From the NCBI GenBank assembly GCA_027592035.1, contig JAQCIK010000021.1, forward strand, positions 1-36,191: a stretch of 36,191 bases of DNA, in the 5' to 3' direction. Under the pieces are notes generated by a model. That model made no database searches, was not told the origin of the DNA, and saw nothing but the letters and a program-made list of their open reading frames with translations. Below, piece by piece: positions 23,464-32,114 of the stretch; position 1 is the first letter of the stretch, and every line of letters starts with the position of its first letter. The DNA is from Casp-actino8 sp001510455 (GTDB lineage Bacteria; Actinomycetota; Acidimicrobiia; Acidimicrobiales; Ilumatobacteraceae). A program made the position numbers and the translations under genes.

Positions 23464-24585
23464 TCAACCGTCGACCGAGCGGGGCAGGCGGCGCGACAGT
23501 CCGCACACGATCTCGTAACCGATCGTGCCGGTGATTTCACCCCACTCGTTGGCCGTGATCCGATCGTCGCCCTGTTGCCCGATGAGGATCACCTCGTCGT
23601 CGACGTGCACGGTGTCGTCACCGCAGTCGACCATGAGTTGATCCATCGTCACCACGCCGACGATCGGTCGACGCGCGCCGCCGATGAGGACCGAAGCCCC
23701 CACCGAACCCGATCGACGGGGAACGCCGTCGGCGTAACCGATCGGCACGGTGGCGATCGTGGTGGGCCGATCGAAGCGGTGGCGTAATCCGTACGAGATT
23801 CCGTCACCGGCGGCCACTCGCTTGACATGAGACACCCGACTGCGCAAAGTGAGGGCCGATCGTAAAGAGGAACAACTCTCGGTCATCGAGACGGACGGTG
23901 CGATGCCGTACATCGCGATTCCGACTCGCACCATGTCGTATCTCGCGCGCGGGTGGGCGATCGTCGCCGCCGAGTTGGCTGCGTGCACCAGACCCGGATC
24001 GACGCCGGCCCGACGAAGATCGGACAATGCGTTCTCGAATCGATCGAGTTGTCGCTCGGTCTCGGCCGAGTCGGTGTCGTCGGCCGTGGCGAGGTGGGTG
24101 AACACTCCACCGAGCATGAGATGCGGTGAGCGGGCCAGTATTCGACCCGCCAGTTCGGCGGCATCTCCGGGACGACAGCCGACACGATTCATTCCGGTGT
24201 CGATCTTCAGATGCACCTCTTGTCCCGAGACGTCGTGTCGACGCGCTTCGTCGGCGAGTGCATCCACGAAGCGTGCGCTGTAGGCAGTGGCGACGAGTCC
24301 GTGCGCCACGAGTTCGCCCACTTGGTCGATCGGCTGTTCCGACAGAACCAACACCGGTGCTTCGATACCGGCCCGGCGCAACTCGACACCTTCCTGCACC
24401 AGCGCAACGCACAAACCATCGGCGCCGCCTGCGAGCGCCGCTTCGGCCGCCGTCACGGCACCGTGCCCGTAACCATCGGCTTTCACGACGGCCAGAACTC
24501 GCGCGTCACCGGCCTGCGCCTTCAACCAGGTGAGGTTGTGGGCGAGGGCGCTCGGATCGATCTCGACGACGGAGGCTCGACTCAT
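23464..24585 (-). CDS. alr: Alanine racemase
   Basis: A 373-residue PLP enzyme interconverting L- and D-alanine for peptidoglycan. Catalytic Lys35 is in AVVKADGYGHG and catalytic Tyr265 in GISYGLRH. HLKIDTGMNRVGC and VRVGIAMYG line the barrel, and TVPIGYADGVPR and VGVVTMDQLMVD lie in the C-terminal domain. ATG 24585 overlaps the nnrE/D stop as ATGA. The 3' end faces the SDR gene across 37 bp, in which only a weak GTCCG/CGGAC inverted repeat can be seen. Confidence 0.96.
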   Translation of the reverse strand: MSRASVVEIDPSALAHNLTWLKAQAGDARVLAVVKADGYGHGAVTAAEAALAGGADGLCVALVQEGVELRRAGIEAPVLVLSEQPIDQVGELVAHGLVATAYSARFVDALADEARRHDVSGQEVHLKIDTGMNRVGCRPGDAAELAGRILARSPHLMLGGVFTHLATADDTDSAETERQLDRFENALSDLRRAGVDPGLVHAANSAATIAHPRARYDMVRVGIAMYGIAPSVSMTESCSSLRSALTLRSRVSHVKRVAAGDGISYGLRHRFDRPTTIATVPIGYADGVPRRSGSVGASVLIGGARRPIVGVVTMDQLMVDCGDDTVHVDDEVILIGQQGDDRITANEWGEITGTIGYEIVCGLSRRLPRSVDG

Positions 24586-25961
24586 CGACCGTCATTCTGC
24601 CCGGTCCGACGGACCCGGTCGTCGAGTACGAACGGGATCGCCGAGACGACATCGGATGCCACCGTCCCGTGACGAGGGCCGCGTCGTGCGGCATCGGCAC
24701 ACACCCACGCCGCCAGTCCAGCGGCGTCGAACGGTCGTGCGCCAGCCGCCACCGCACCGGTCACCACTCCGGTCAGGACGTCACCGCTCCCGGCCGTCGC
24801 CAGGCGTTCGTCACCGTGGTCGACCAGCACGACCTCACCTCCCGGATCGGCGACGACGGTCGTCGGACCCTTCAACAGAACCACTGCACCGAACTGTCGA
24901 GCGAGAGAACACGCCGCCTCGATGCGATCGTCTCCGGGAGCAGCCCCCTGAAGGACTGCGAACTCTCCGTCGTGTGGAGTGAGGATCGTGGGTGCCGATC
25001 GATCGATCACCGTTCGAACGTCGAGAGCATGCAGCGCGTCGCCGTCGATCACGACCGTCTGTTGAGCCGATGAGACCACTCGCCGCACCTGATCCATCGT
25101 GTGATCTCGACGTCCGAGTCCCGGACCGATCGCCAGGACGGAGAAGCGCGACGACAGATCGGACCGCACGTCGCTGGCCCACGAGGCCTCGTCGACGGAG
25201 CGTCTCACGACTTCCACGGGGAGAGCCGATCCATCGACCACACCCGGCGAGGCGAGATGCACGATGCCGGCTCCCGCTCGCAGAGCTGCACCACAAGTCA
25301 GACTCGCCGCGCCCATCATTCCGGATGATCCGGCCACCACGTAGGCGCCGTGCTTCCACTTGTGATCGTCGGAACGGCGGATCGGCCACGTCGTAGCCAC
25401 GTCGTCGGCGGTCATCACAGCGGCGGTCGACGAACTCACGTCGAGTCCGATGTCGGCGATCTCGACGACTCCACTCGTTCGACGTCCTTCATGGAAGAAG
25501 TGTCCGGGTTTGGCGGCGGCGAAAGTGATCGTTCGTTCGCACGTCCACGGTGACCCGAGTGCGCGACCGGTGAGGCCATCGATACCGCTCGGCACATCGA
25601 CCGCCAGCACTCGACACGTTGCCGGTGGGGGGTTCCACTCACCGCGAAATCCGGTTCCGAACGCCGCGTCGATGACGAGGTCGGCATCGGGAAGTCGCGC
25701 CGGAAGATCTGTGGCGTCCACCAGCCGGACGGCTACTCCACGTTCACCAAGAAGACGGGCGGCCACTCGCCCGTCCGCACCGTTGTTGCCGGGACCCGCC
25801 ACCACCACGACCCGTCGCCCGTAGGTGCCACCGAGCATGTTGCGTGCGGTTCGAGCCACCGCCCAGCCCGCCCTCTCGACGAGAACTTCGAGAGGAACTC
25901 CACTGGCGGTCGTTCGTTCGTCGACACGACGCATCTCGTCGGGAGTGACGACGGGGATCAT
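24582..25961 (-). CDS. nnr: Bifunctional NAD(P)H-hydrate epimerase / ADP-dependent dehydratase
   Basis: A 459-residue fusion repairing hydrated NAD(P)H. The epimerase half (about 1-200) has MRRVDERTTASG, AGPGNNGADGRVAARLL at 55-71, AAFGTGFRG and VDVPSGIDG. The dehydratase half (about 203-440) has a ribokinase-like fold with GPGLG at 279-283, VVIDGDALHAL, LTPHDGEF, LLKGPTTVV and the catalytic Asp394 in TAGSGDVLTG. ATG 25961 follows TACGCT by 6 nt. It is 18 bp after acpS and overlaps alr, so it can be read both with its upstream neighbours and from its own promoter. Confidence 0.95.
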   Translation of the reverse strand: MIPVVTPDEMRRVDERTTASGVPLEVLVERAGWAVARTARNMLGGTYGRRVVVVAGPGNNGADGRVAARLLGERGVAVRLVDATDLPARLPDADLVIDAAFGTGFRGEWNPPPATCRVLAVDVPSGIDGLTGRALGSPWTCERTITFAAAKPGHFFHEGRRTSGVVEIADIGLDVSSSTAAVMTADDVATTWPIRRSDDHKWKHGAYVVAGSSGMMGAASLTCGAALRAGAGIVHLASPGVVDGSALPVEVVRRSVDEASWASDVRSDLSSRFSVLAIGPGLGRRDHTMDQVRRVVSSAQQTVVIDGDALHALDVRTVIDRSAPTILTPHDGEFAVLQGAAPGDDRIEAACSLARQFGAVVLLKGPTTVVADPGGEVVLVDHGDERLATAGSGDVLTGVVTGAVAAGARPFDAAGLAAWVCADAARRGPRHGTVASDVVSAIPFVLDDRVRRTGQNDGR

Positions 25962-25967
25962 CCCGTC

Positions 25968-25973
25968 AGCGTA
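25968..25973 (-). promoter_or_regulatory. Leaderless -10 box (TACGCT) for nnrE/D-alr
   Basis: TACGCT on the minus strand, GACGGG spacer (6 nt), then ATG 25961; located in the 18-bp gap after acpS. Confidence 0.45.
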
Positions 25974-25979
25974 CGAGCG

Positions 25980-26369
25980 TCAGCCGGTGGCCACGACGTA
26001 GGCGATGGCCAGACCATCGGTGTGGGTGAGGGACAGATGCCACGATGCGATCCCCCGCTCACGCGCCAATGCATCGGCCCGACCCGAAACCTGCAGCACA
26101 GGACGTCCGCTCTCCTCACTCTCGACCCACACGTCGTGGAAGTCGAATGCTCCGAGGCCCACACCCATCGCCTTCATCACCGCTTCACGCGCTGCGAATC
26201 GAGCGGCCAGGGAGGGCACCGAGTCGACCCGACCTTCGAGCGATCCGATTTCGAGATCGGTGAACATGCGTCCGAGAAGAGTCGGCGTACGCGACAACGT
26301 CTCACGGAAACGAGCGATCTCGACGGCATCGACACCGACACCTCGCACCGAACCGAACGAGTCGTTCAT
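25980..26369 (-). CDS. acpS: Holo-[acyl-carrier-protein] synthase AcpS
   Basis: A 129-residue phosphopantetheinyl transferase that moves the 4'-phosphopantetheine arm of CoA to acyl carrier protein. Asp14 lies in GVGVDAVEIARF, and Glu62 and Lys66 in RFAAREAVMKAMG; these are the magnesium and CoA residues of the family. It ends with the strand WHLSLTHTDGLAIAYVVA. ATG 26369 overlaps the glmS stop as ATGA, so it is translated with glmS. This gene at this place is an addition to the usual glmS-nnr-alr order. Confidence 0.95.
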   Translation of the reverse strand: MNDSFGSVRGVGVDAVEIARFRETLSRTPTLLGRMFTDLEIGSLEGRVDSVPSLAARFAAREAVMKAMGVGLGAFDFHDVWVESEESGRPVLQVSGRADALARERGIASWHLSLTHTDGLAIAYVVATG

Positions 26370-29300
26370 CGTCGCCAGAGATCGGCGATCTCGCTCATCG
26401 GTCGAATGAGCAGATCGGCCACCGACACCGTCTCGAGAACGTCGTCACGCATGGCACCTTCGGTTTCGGTGACCCAGTCGACGAGCCGCTCGTACCGGCG
26501 GTCGTAGCCCTGCAGAACGGCACGAGCCACCGACGCCGGAAGCCGATCGTGAAATCGCACGTGTAGGACGACGAGACCCACCGTGGATCCGGCTTTGACT
26601 TCGGGAACGAAGATCACGGTTCGACCGTCGGATCGACCTCGAGCCACGAGAACTTCTCGCTCCGATGCCACACGCCGTTTGGTACCCACGAGAGCAGGAT
26701 TGGTGTCGACCCGACTCGGGATGTCGCGCGAGATCCCTCCTCTCTCGACGATGGTGACCGTGGCGTGGTCGAGATCACCGTCGATGCGATAGCGGGTGTA
26801 ACCCACCACGGACTCGACTGCCGGATCGAGGTCGGCCAACACCTTCAGAGTCCGATAGGCGAGAACGTCGCGTCCGGGGCCGGCACCGAGCACCGCCTGA
26901 ACGAGCGAACGATCGAGTACTCCTTCGTCACTGCGAGAAATTCCCACCGTGACCGTCTTGGCCTGATGCTTGATCGCATCGATGGGTCGCGTGAGTTCCT
27001 CGATCGCCCGAGTGAGAGCGGCCGTGAGATCGTCGACGACGGCCGCCGGGCTCGCCACTTTTCCGGTCTCGCGCTGGTGCATCTCGACCGGCGAGTCGTC
27101 GGAGATCACCCGGAACATGGTGGCCAGACGCACGGCAGTACTCGCTTCGAGATGTCCGTCGTAATCACCCGAGCGGAGCGTCTCCTGGAAGCGCTCGATC
27201 GCGTCGGCCAATTCGACTCCGATACGTTCGACGACGGCCTCACCGTCGTCGAGTTCGATGACGGCTCGTTCGACGACTTCTCGTGCCTCGCGAAGATCCC
27301 GAGCGAGATCGTCGATCGCCCGGGCCGCCTCGTATCCGAACAGATGGCCGACCATCGCCGACAGCACGAAAGCGAGTGACGGATCGGTCTCGGGAACTTC
27401 GATCACCGATGAGGCATGTGAGAAGCGACTCTCACGAGCCGAGGCGATCACGATCGGCGTGGCCTTGTGGGCACGGTAGATCGCCACTTCCTTGGCCACG
27501 TCGTCGGCCGTTCCACCGGCCAATCCGGCTGCGCACACGAGAATCAATGGCTCGCACGAAAGATCGATGTGCTTCTTGTCCTCGGTGATGTCGGACGAGA
27601 TCGACTTGTAACAGAGTTCGCTCAACTTGATTCGGACTTCGTGCGCGGCGATCGCGTTCGGGCCGTTACCCACTACTGCCCAGTAACGCTTGGATGGTGC
27701 GTAACGGCGGGCGATGTCACCCACTTGCTCGCGTCGGGTCAGTACCTGCCGCATGGCATCGGGCAGATCGCGCAGTGCCGACAACAACTGGTGGCGGCGA
27801 TCGTCGGACCCGGCCTCGACGAGTGCCGAGATCTCACAGGCCAACAAGGTGCCGGCCGCGACCTGCGCGTAGAAAGCCTTGGTCGACGCGACGCTCATCT
27901 CGACGTCGCGACCATCGGATGTGTAGAGCACACCGTCGGCCTTGTCGCACAGGTCGGATCCACGGCGATTCACGATGGCGATCACCGCCGCGCCACGGGC
28001 GCGGGCCAGATCGACGGTGCGATTCGTGTCGGTCGTGGTACCACTCTGACTGATGGCGACGATGAGCGTGTCGGACATGTCGAGACGCAATCCGAATCCG
28101 GAGAGCTCGGTGGCCGTCACTGGATCGACATCGAGGCGACCGTCGGTCAGATGATCGAGGATCGTGGCACAACTCTCTCCGGCCACGGCGGCCGTACCTT
28201 GGCCGATCACTCGCACCTTGTCGATCGTGCCGGCGGTCAGACGTGCTGCGACGTCACCCGGAATCACTCGTTCGCCGAGATCGGTTCGCAGCCGACCGTC
28301 GACGTCCCGGATCCGGCCTCGTAACGTCTTGGCCAAGCTGATCGGCGCCTCACCGATCTCTTTCAACAAGAAGTGAGGAGCGTCACCACGATCGATGTCC
28401 CGGGTGGTCACCTCGGCCGTCACCAAGTCGTCGTCATTCCAGGGAAGTTCGGTTCCGCCGAACGAGATCCGACGGAATCCGTCGACTGTTCCGGCCAATT
28501 CACCGTCGAGGACGACGATCTGTCCGGCCCCACCATCGACACTGACCTCACCGTCCATTCGGACGTAACGACTGGTCTCTTCGACGACGCCGTACGGCTC
28601 ACTCGCCACCACGAAGAGATCTTCGGAGAATCCGACGAAGAGACCCTGTCCGCTTCCCCGTAGTGACACGAGCAGACGGTGGGGATCATCGGCTGAGGCC
28701 GCGGCGATGGCCACCGATCCCTCGAACGAGGACACCGAACGTCGGAACGACTCCACCAGATCCGACGTCGACTCCATGTGATGCGCGACGAGGGCGGGAA
28801 TCACCTTGGCATCGGTGGTGATCTGATGAGCGAACTCGAGGTCGTAGGCGACCCGCAGGTCGGCGTGATTGTCGACGTCCCCGTTCAGCGACGCGACAAC
28901 ATAGGGGCCCGTGCTCGGTTCGAGTCGCTCGCTGTTGACCGGGTGGGCATTGGGTTCGGAGATGATGCCGACACTCGCCCATCGTGTGTGACCGGTGAGC
29001 GACATACGAGCCTCGGGTCGACTGAGCGCGAGACGAAGAAGGTCGTCGTCGGCGATCGCCCGTCGCAGGGCACGGGTGTTGTCTCCGAGCTCTCCGATCT
29101 CGGCCGCCGCCTTGTAGACGAACGAGAGGACTCCGCCGCGATCGGTGTCGACCCACCGAACCGATCGATTCTGGAAGAGCGCGTCGTCGGCACGTTCGGA
29201 GAGAGCGTTCACGACGAACTGATCGTCGGCGCGCAGATCGTGTCCCCACACGAAGAGGTGAACACCCGCCGAGTCTCGGCCTCGAACTTCGAGACGGTCG

Positions 29301-29746
29301 ATGATCGAGAGGGCCTGTTGCACCATGGCGTAGCCGGCAATGGCCGCCACTGATGCGTCGCGACCGGCCAGTGCCGCCACCTCGGTCGCCGTTCGGAGAC
29401 GGTCCCGACGGATCGCCCACAGAACGTCGCGGAGTGCGCCGATTCGACGGGCATCGGTCTCGAGGTCGTCGACCCGACCGTCGTCGAGACGTGATTCCCA
29501 TTCGGTGAGCACGTCGTCGAATCGGTCGAGACGATCCTCGATGGTCGTCATCAACTGACGCTGGTCCACGAGAGCTCGAATGCCGGGGACTCCGTGAAGA
29601 AGCCGATCGACCTCGACCAGACGGCGGGTGGCCTCGTCGAGGTCATGACGAACGTCGACCGCGGCATCGAGCATCCCCATCACCTCGTCGGCATCAGGTA
29701 CCGGACGCGCCGACGGACGTCCGACCAGAGCCACGATCCCACACAT
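26366..29746 (-). CDS. glmS: Enlarged glutamine-fructose-6-phosphate aminotransferase GlmS
   Basis: A protein of 1126 residues against about 610 for usual GlmS. It would make glucosamine-6-phosphate from fructose-6-phosphate and glutamine. The start is ATG 29746, giving MCGIVALVG with the nucleophile Cys2 (exposed after Met removal). The glutaminase continues only at RLEVRGRDSAG (151-161), after about 130 mostly helical inserted residues, then GHTRWAS (252-258), LNGDVDNH (287-294) and TDAKVI. SIS domain 1 holds SQSGTTTDT (566-574) and VASTKAFYAQ (619-628). SIS domain 2 holds EVRIKLSELCYKS and TEDKKHIDLS (721-730). Lys930 in HQAKTVTVG corresponds to the Schiff-base Lys near the end of E. coli GlmS. 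Some 90 extra helical residues lie before it, and about 195 residues follow it (alpha/beta, unrecognised). All catalytic residues seem intact, and it lies beside glmM, so it is probably the working GlmS. Confidence 0.9.
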   Translation of the reverse strand: MCGIVALVGRPSARPVPDADEVMGMLDAAVDVRHDLDEATRRLVEVDRLLHGVPGIRALVDQRQLMTTIEDRLDRFDDVLTEWESRLDDGRVDDLETDARRIGALRDVLWAIRRDRLRTATEVAALAGRDASVAAIAGYAMVQQALSIIDRLEVRGRDSAGVHLFVWGHDLRADDQFVVNALSERADDALFQNRSVRWVDTDRGGVLSFVYKAAAEIGELGDNTRALRRAIADDDLLRLALSRPEARMSLTGHTRWASVGIISEPNAHPVNSERLEPSTGPYVVASLNGDVDNHADLRVAYDLEFAHQITTDAKVIPALVAHHMESTSDLVESFRRSVSSFEGSVAIAAASADDPHRLLVSLRGSGQGLFVGFSEDLFVVASEPYGVVEETSRYVRMDGEVSVDGGAGQIVVLDGELAGTVDGFRRISFGGTELPWNDDDLVTAEVTTRDIDRGDAPHFLLKEIGEAPISLAKTLRGRIRDVDGRLRTDLGERVIPGDVAARLTAGTIDKVRVIGQGTAAVAGESCATILDHLTDGRLDVDPVTATELSGFGLRLDMSDTLIVAISQSGTTTDTNRTVDLARARGAAVIAIVNRRGSDLCDKADGVLYTSDGRDVEMSVASTKAFYAQVAAGTLLACEISALVEAGSDDRRHQLLSALRDLPDAMRQVLTRREQVGDIARRYAPSKRYWAVVGNGPNAIAAHEVRIKLSELCYKSISSDITEDKKHIDLSCEPLILVCAAGLAGGTADDVAKEVAIYRAHKATPIVIASARESRFSHASSVIEVPETDPSLAFVLSAMVGHLFGYEAARAIDDLARDLREAREVVERAVIELDDGEAVVERIGVELADAIERFQETLRSGDYDGHLEASTAVRLATMFRVISDDSPVEMHQRETGKVASPAAVVDDLTAALTRAIEELTRPIDAIKHQAKTVTVGISRSDEGVLDRSLVQAVLGAGPGRDVLAYRTLKVLADLDPAVESVVGYTRYRIDGDLDHATVTIVERGGISRDIPSRVDTNPALVGTKRRVASEREVLVARGRSDGRTVIFVPEVKAGSTVGLVVLHVRFHDRLPASVARAVLQGYDRRYERLVDWVTETEGAMRDDVLETVSVADLLIRPMSEIADLWRR

Positions 29747-29754
29747 GGATCCCC

Positions 29755-29760
29755 AGGCTA
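29755..29760 (-). promoter_or_regulatory. Leaderless -10 box (TAGCCT) for glmS
   Basis: TAGCCT on the minus strand, 8 nt, then ATG 29746, within the 47-bp gap after glmM. It supports MCGIV as the N-terminus; an upstream in-frame start at 29824 would bury Cys2. Confidence 0.45.
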
Positions 29761-29793
29761 CCGATGCCGTCAGTGGTGGTTCGGGCGGTCGAA

Positions 29794-31137
29794 TCAGCCG
29801 AAGAGCCGACGAACCGTCGCACACAGACGTTCGACCATCGATTCGGCGAGTTGGGTGGTCGCGGCCTCGACCATGACCCGCACGAGGGGTTCGGTTCCAC
29901 TGGCTCGAACCAGAACCCGTCCCTCGGCCCCGAGCTCGCTTTCGACGGCTGCGATCTCTTCGGCCATCTCGGCCGCCACGTCGCTCGGCCGTCGGGTCAC
30001 CTCGACGTTGCGCAGAACTTGCGGATAAGCCGTCATGACCGATGACGCCGCCTCGGCGAGTGAACGTCCGCTCCGCACCACGAATTCGGCGAGTGAAACC
30101 GCCGAGACCAGACCGTCGCCGGTCGTGGCGACGTCACGATGGATGATGTGTCCGCTCTGCTCACCACCGAGCACGAATCCACCATCGTTCATCGCATCGA
30201 GAACGTGTCGATCACCCACCGGGGTGACCACCACCTGAATGCCGGCTTCGTTCATCGCTCGGTGGAATCCCAGATTGGCCATCACTGTCGTGACCACCAC
30301 ACCTCCCGCAAGACGGCCACGATCACGTCGGTCGAGAGCCGACAACGCGATCAAACGATCTCCGTCGACGACCGCACCCTCTCCGTCGACCGCGATGACG
30401 CGATCACCGTCACCGTCGAAGGCGAAACCCATGGCGGCGGTTCCCATGGTCGACACGAACGTGCACAGACCCTCCGTCGAAGTGGCGCCGCACCCGTCGT
30501 TGATGTTCGTCCCGTCGGGCGCGTCGTTCAACACGATCACGTCGGCACCGAGACGACGAAAGACCTCGGGGGCCGCATCGCACATGGCACCGTTCGCCGT
30601 GTCGAGAACGACGCGTAGACCCGACAGCGACCCTTCGCCGAAGTACGAGACCACGTGGTCGACGTACTCGGCCACGGCGAGAGCTCGCCGCGACACCGAT
30701 CCGACGCGACGCGGAATCGATCCGCTCGGTTCGGCGTTGAGAATCGACGACAGCTCGGCCTCGATGGCTACTTGTTGCGCGTCGGACAATTTCGCGCCAC
30801 CGGCCGCGAAGATCTTCACCCCGTTGTCGTGGTAGGGATTGTGCGACGCCGTGACGACCGCTCCGGGCACTCCGTCTCGAGCCGCGAACATGGCGACCGC
30901 TGGGGTGGGAATCACGCCCACGTCATCGACGTCGACTCCTTCGGCGGCCAGACCAGCGGCCACCGAAGCCTGCAGAACCGCTCCGGATTCGCGCGGATCG
31001 CGACCGATCACGACTCGATCGACACGAAGCACACGCGCCGCAGCGCGGCCGAGGGCCAGACAGAACTCAGGAGTGATCTCGTCGATCGCCCGACCACGGA
31101 CACCGTCGGTCCCGAAGCGAGGATGCCGAGCCGACAC
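29794..31137 (-). CDS. glmM: Phosphoglucosamine mutase GlmM
   Basis: A 447-residue enzyme converting glucosamine-6-phosphate to glucosamine-1-phosphate, the step after GlmS toward UDP-GlcNAc. The N-terminus is RFGTDGVRG, the phosphoserine is Ser98 in TASHNPYHDNG, the metal loop is FDGDGDR, the sugar loop is GGEQSGHII and the phosphate-binding loop is RASGTEPLVRVM. GTG 31137 is the start and lies 12 bp after rpsI on the same strand, with only a weak ribosome site, as in a read-through operon. Confidence 0.96.
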   Translation of the reverse strand: MSARHPRFGTDGVRGRAIDEITPEFCLALGRAAARVLRVDRVVIGRDPRESGAVLQASVAAGLAAEGVDVDDVGVIPTPAVAMFAARDGVPGAVVTASHNPYHDNGVKIFAAGGAKLSDAQQVAIEAELSSILNAEPSGSIPRRVGSVSRRALAVAEYVDHVVSYFGEGSLSGLRVVLDTANGAMCDAAPEVFRRLGADVIVLNDAPDGTNINDGCGATSTEGLCTFVSTMGTAAMGFAFDGDGDRVIAVDGEGAVVDGDRLIALSALDRRDRGRLAGGVVVTTVMANLGFHRAMNEAGIQVVVTPVGDRHVLDAMNDGGFVLGGEQSGHIIHRDVATTGDGLVSAVSLAEFVVRSGRSLAEAASSVMTAYPQVLRNVEVTRRPSDVAAEMAEEIAAVESELGAEGRVLVRASGTEPLVRVMVEAATTQLAESMVERLCATVRRLFG

Positions 31138-31149
31138 GAGGCCCCGTGA

Positions 31150-31542
31150 TCAGCGCTTGGTGTACTGAGGCGCCTTACGGGCCTTCTTCAGGCCGTACTT
31201 CTTGCTCTCCTTGCGGCGCGAGTCGCGAGTGAGAAGACCGGCCTTCTTCAACGCCGGACGAGCCTCGGGATCGAGTTCGGCGAGCGAACGAGCAAGACCC
31301 ATGCGCATGGCACCGGACTGACCGGTCACGCCACCACCGATGATCGAGGCATCGACGTCGTACTGCTCGGCGGTGTTGGTGACGCGCAGGGCCTCGGTGG
31401 CCGAGTTGCGCTGTGTCGCGGTGCCGAAGTACTGATCGATCGGCTTACCGTTGACGGTGACCTTTCCTGAGCCGGGGCGCACGCGCACTCGCGCGATCGC
31501 AGCCTTACGGCGGCCGGTGGTCTGGGTGAGAGGCTTCGACAT
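31150..31542 (-). CDS. rpsI: 30S ribosomal protein S9
   Basis: A 130-residue protein with GRRKAAIARVRVRPGSGKVTVNG at the start, GGGVTGQSGAMRMGLARSL in the middle and the basic tail ending APQYTKR. That tail reaches the ribosomal P site. It follows rplM by 17 bp, the universal L13-S9 pair. Confidence 0.98.
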   Translation of the reverse strand: MSKPLTQTTGRRKAAIARVRVRPGSGKVTVNGKPIDQYFGTATQRNSATEALRVTNTAEQYDVDASIIGGGVTGQSGAMRMGLARSLAELDPEARPALKKAGLLTRDSRRKESKKYGLKKARKAPQYTKR

Positions 31543-31559
31543 CTGTGCTCCCTGAACTT

Positions 31560-32006
31560 TCAGCGTGCCTTGGCGTGGTCGATCGACCGAGCGGTGGGAT
31601 TCTGCGAGGCGTGCGGATGCGTCGGGCCGCCGTACACCTTCAACTTCTTGATCATCTGACGTCCGAGAGGACCCTTCGGCAACATGCCTTTCACCGAACC
31701 ACGAATCGCCTCGTCAGGACGACGGGCGAGAAGGTTGGCGTAGGTCTCGCTCTTCAAACCACCCGGATAACCCGAGTAGCGATACACCATGTGGCGATCG
31801 GCCTTACCCGATGTCATGACGATCTTGTCGGCATTGATGATGATCACGTGGTCGCCCATGTCCATGTGCGGGGCGAAGACCGGCTTGTGCTTGCCACGGA
31901 GAAGGCGCGCCGCTTCGGTGCACAGACGACCGAGGACCATGCCCTCGGCGTCGAGAACGTGCCACTCGCGCTTCACATCGCTGGCTTTGGGTGTGTAGGT
32001 GCTCAT
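31560..32006 (-). CDS. rplM: 50S ribosomal protein L13
   Basis: A 148-residue protein. It has WHVLDAEGMVLGRLCTEAARLLRGKHKPVF, then GDHVIIINADKI, the L13 signature region VKGMLPKGPLGRQMIKKLKVYGG and the THPHASQNPT end. ATG 32006 is taken because family similarity begins there; the upstream open frame is non-coding leader and overlaps truA. The leader holds a TAGGCT box and a purine stretch, AAAGAAG, before the start. Confidence 0.98.
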   Translation of the reverse strand: MSTYTPKASDVKREWHVLDAEGMVLGRLCTEAARLLRGKHKPVFAPHMDMGDHVIIINADKIVMTSGKADRHMVYRYSGYPGGLKSETYANLLARRPDEAIRGSVKGMLPKGPLGRQMIKKLKVYGGPTHPHASQNPTARSIDHAKAR

Positions 32007-32031
32007 GAGAACTTCTTTCGACGGACGAGAA

Positions 32032-32037
32032 AGCCTA
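32032..32037 (-). promoter_or_regulatory. Possible -10 box (TAGGCT) for rplM-rpsI
   Basis: TAGGCT on the minus strand, with a leader of roughly 20 nt before ATG 32006. The shared 15-bp word (32059-32073) lies about 21 bp further upstream, close to where a -35 or activator site would be. Confidence 0.35.
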
Positions 32038-32058
32038 CGCCCCTCCCCCACGTTTCCC

Positions 32059-32114
32059 CACCTGGTGTTCTGGCGCGGATTTTTCACCGCCCAAGTGACG
32101 AATCCGCACCAGAA
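32059..32114. repeat. Inverted element with the 15-bp word shared with the groES upstream region
   Basis: CACCTGGTGTTCTGG at 32059-32073 is the reverse complement of the word at 17932-17946. TTCTGG at 32068 and CCAGAA ending at 32114 again span exactly 47 nt. Here the arms are 14 bp long (32068-32081 and 32101-32114), with one position that is a G-U pair in the minus-strand RNA. The truA stop lies in the loop, and an inner UCAC/GUGA can also pair. It may end truA transcription, though no U-run follows. Confidence 0.6.

Noticed and set aside
29747..29824. Upstream start for glmS
   Set aside because: It would place 26 residues before MCGIV and block the N-terminal cysteine needed for glutaminase activity.
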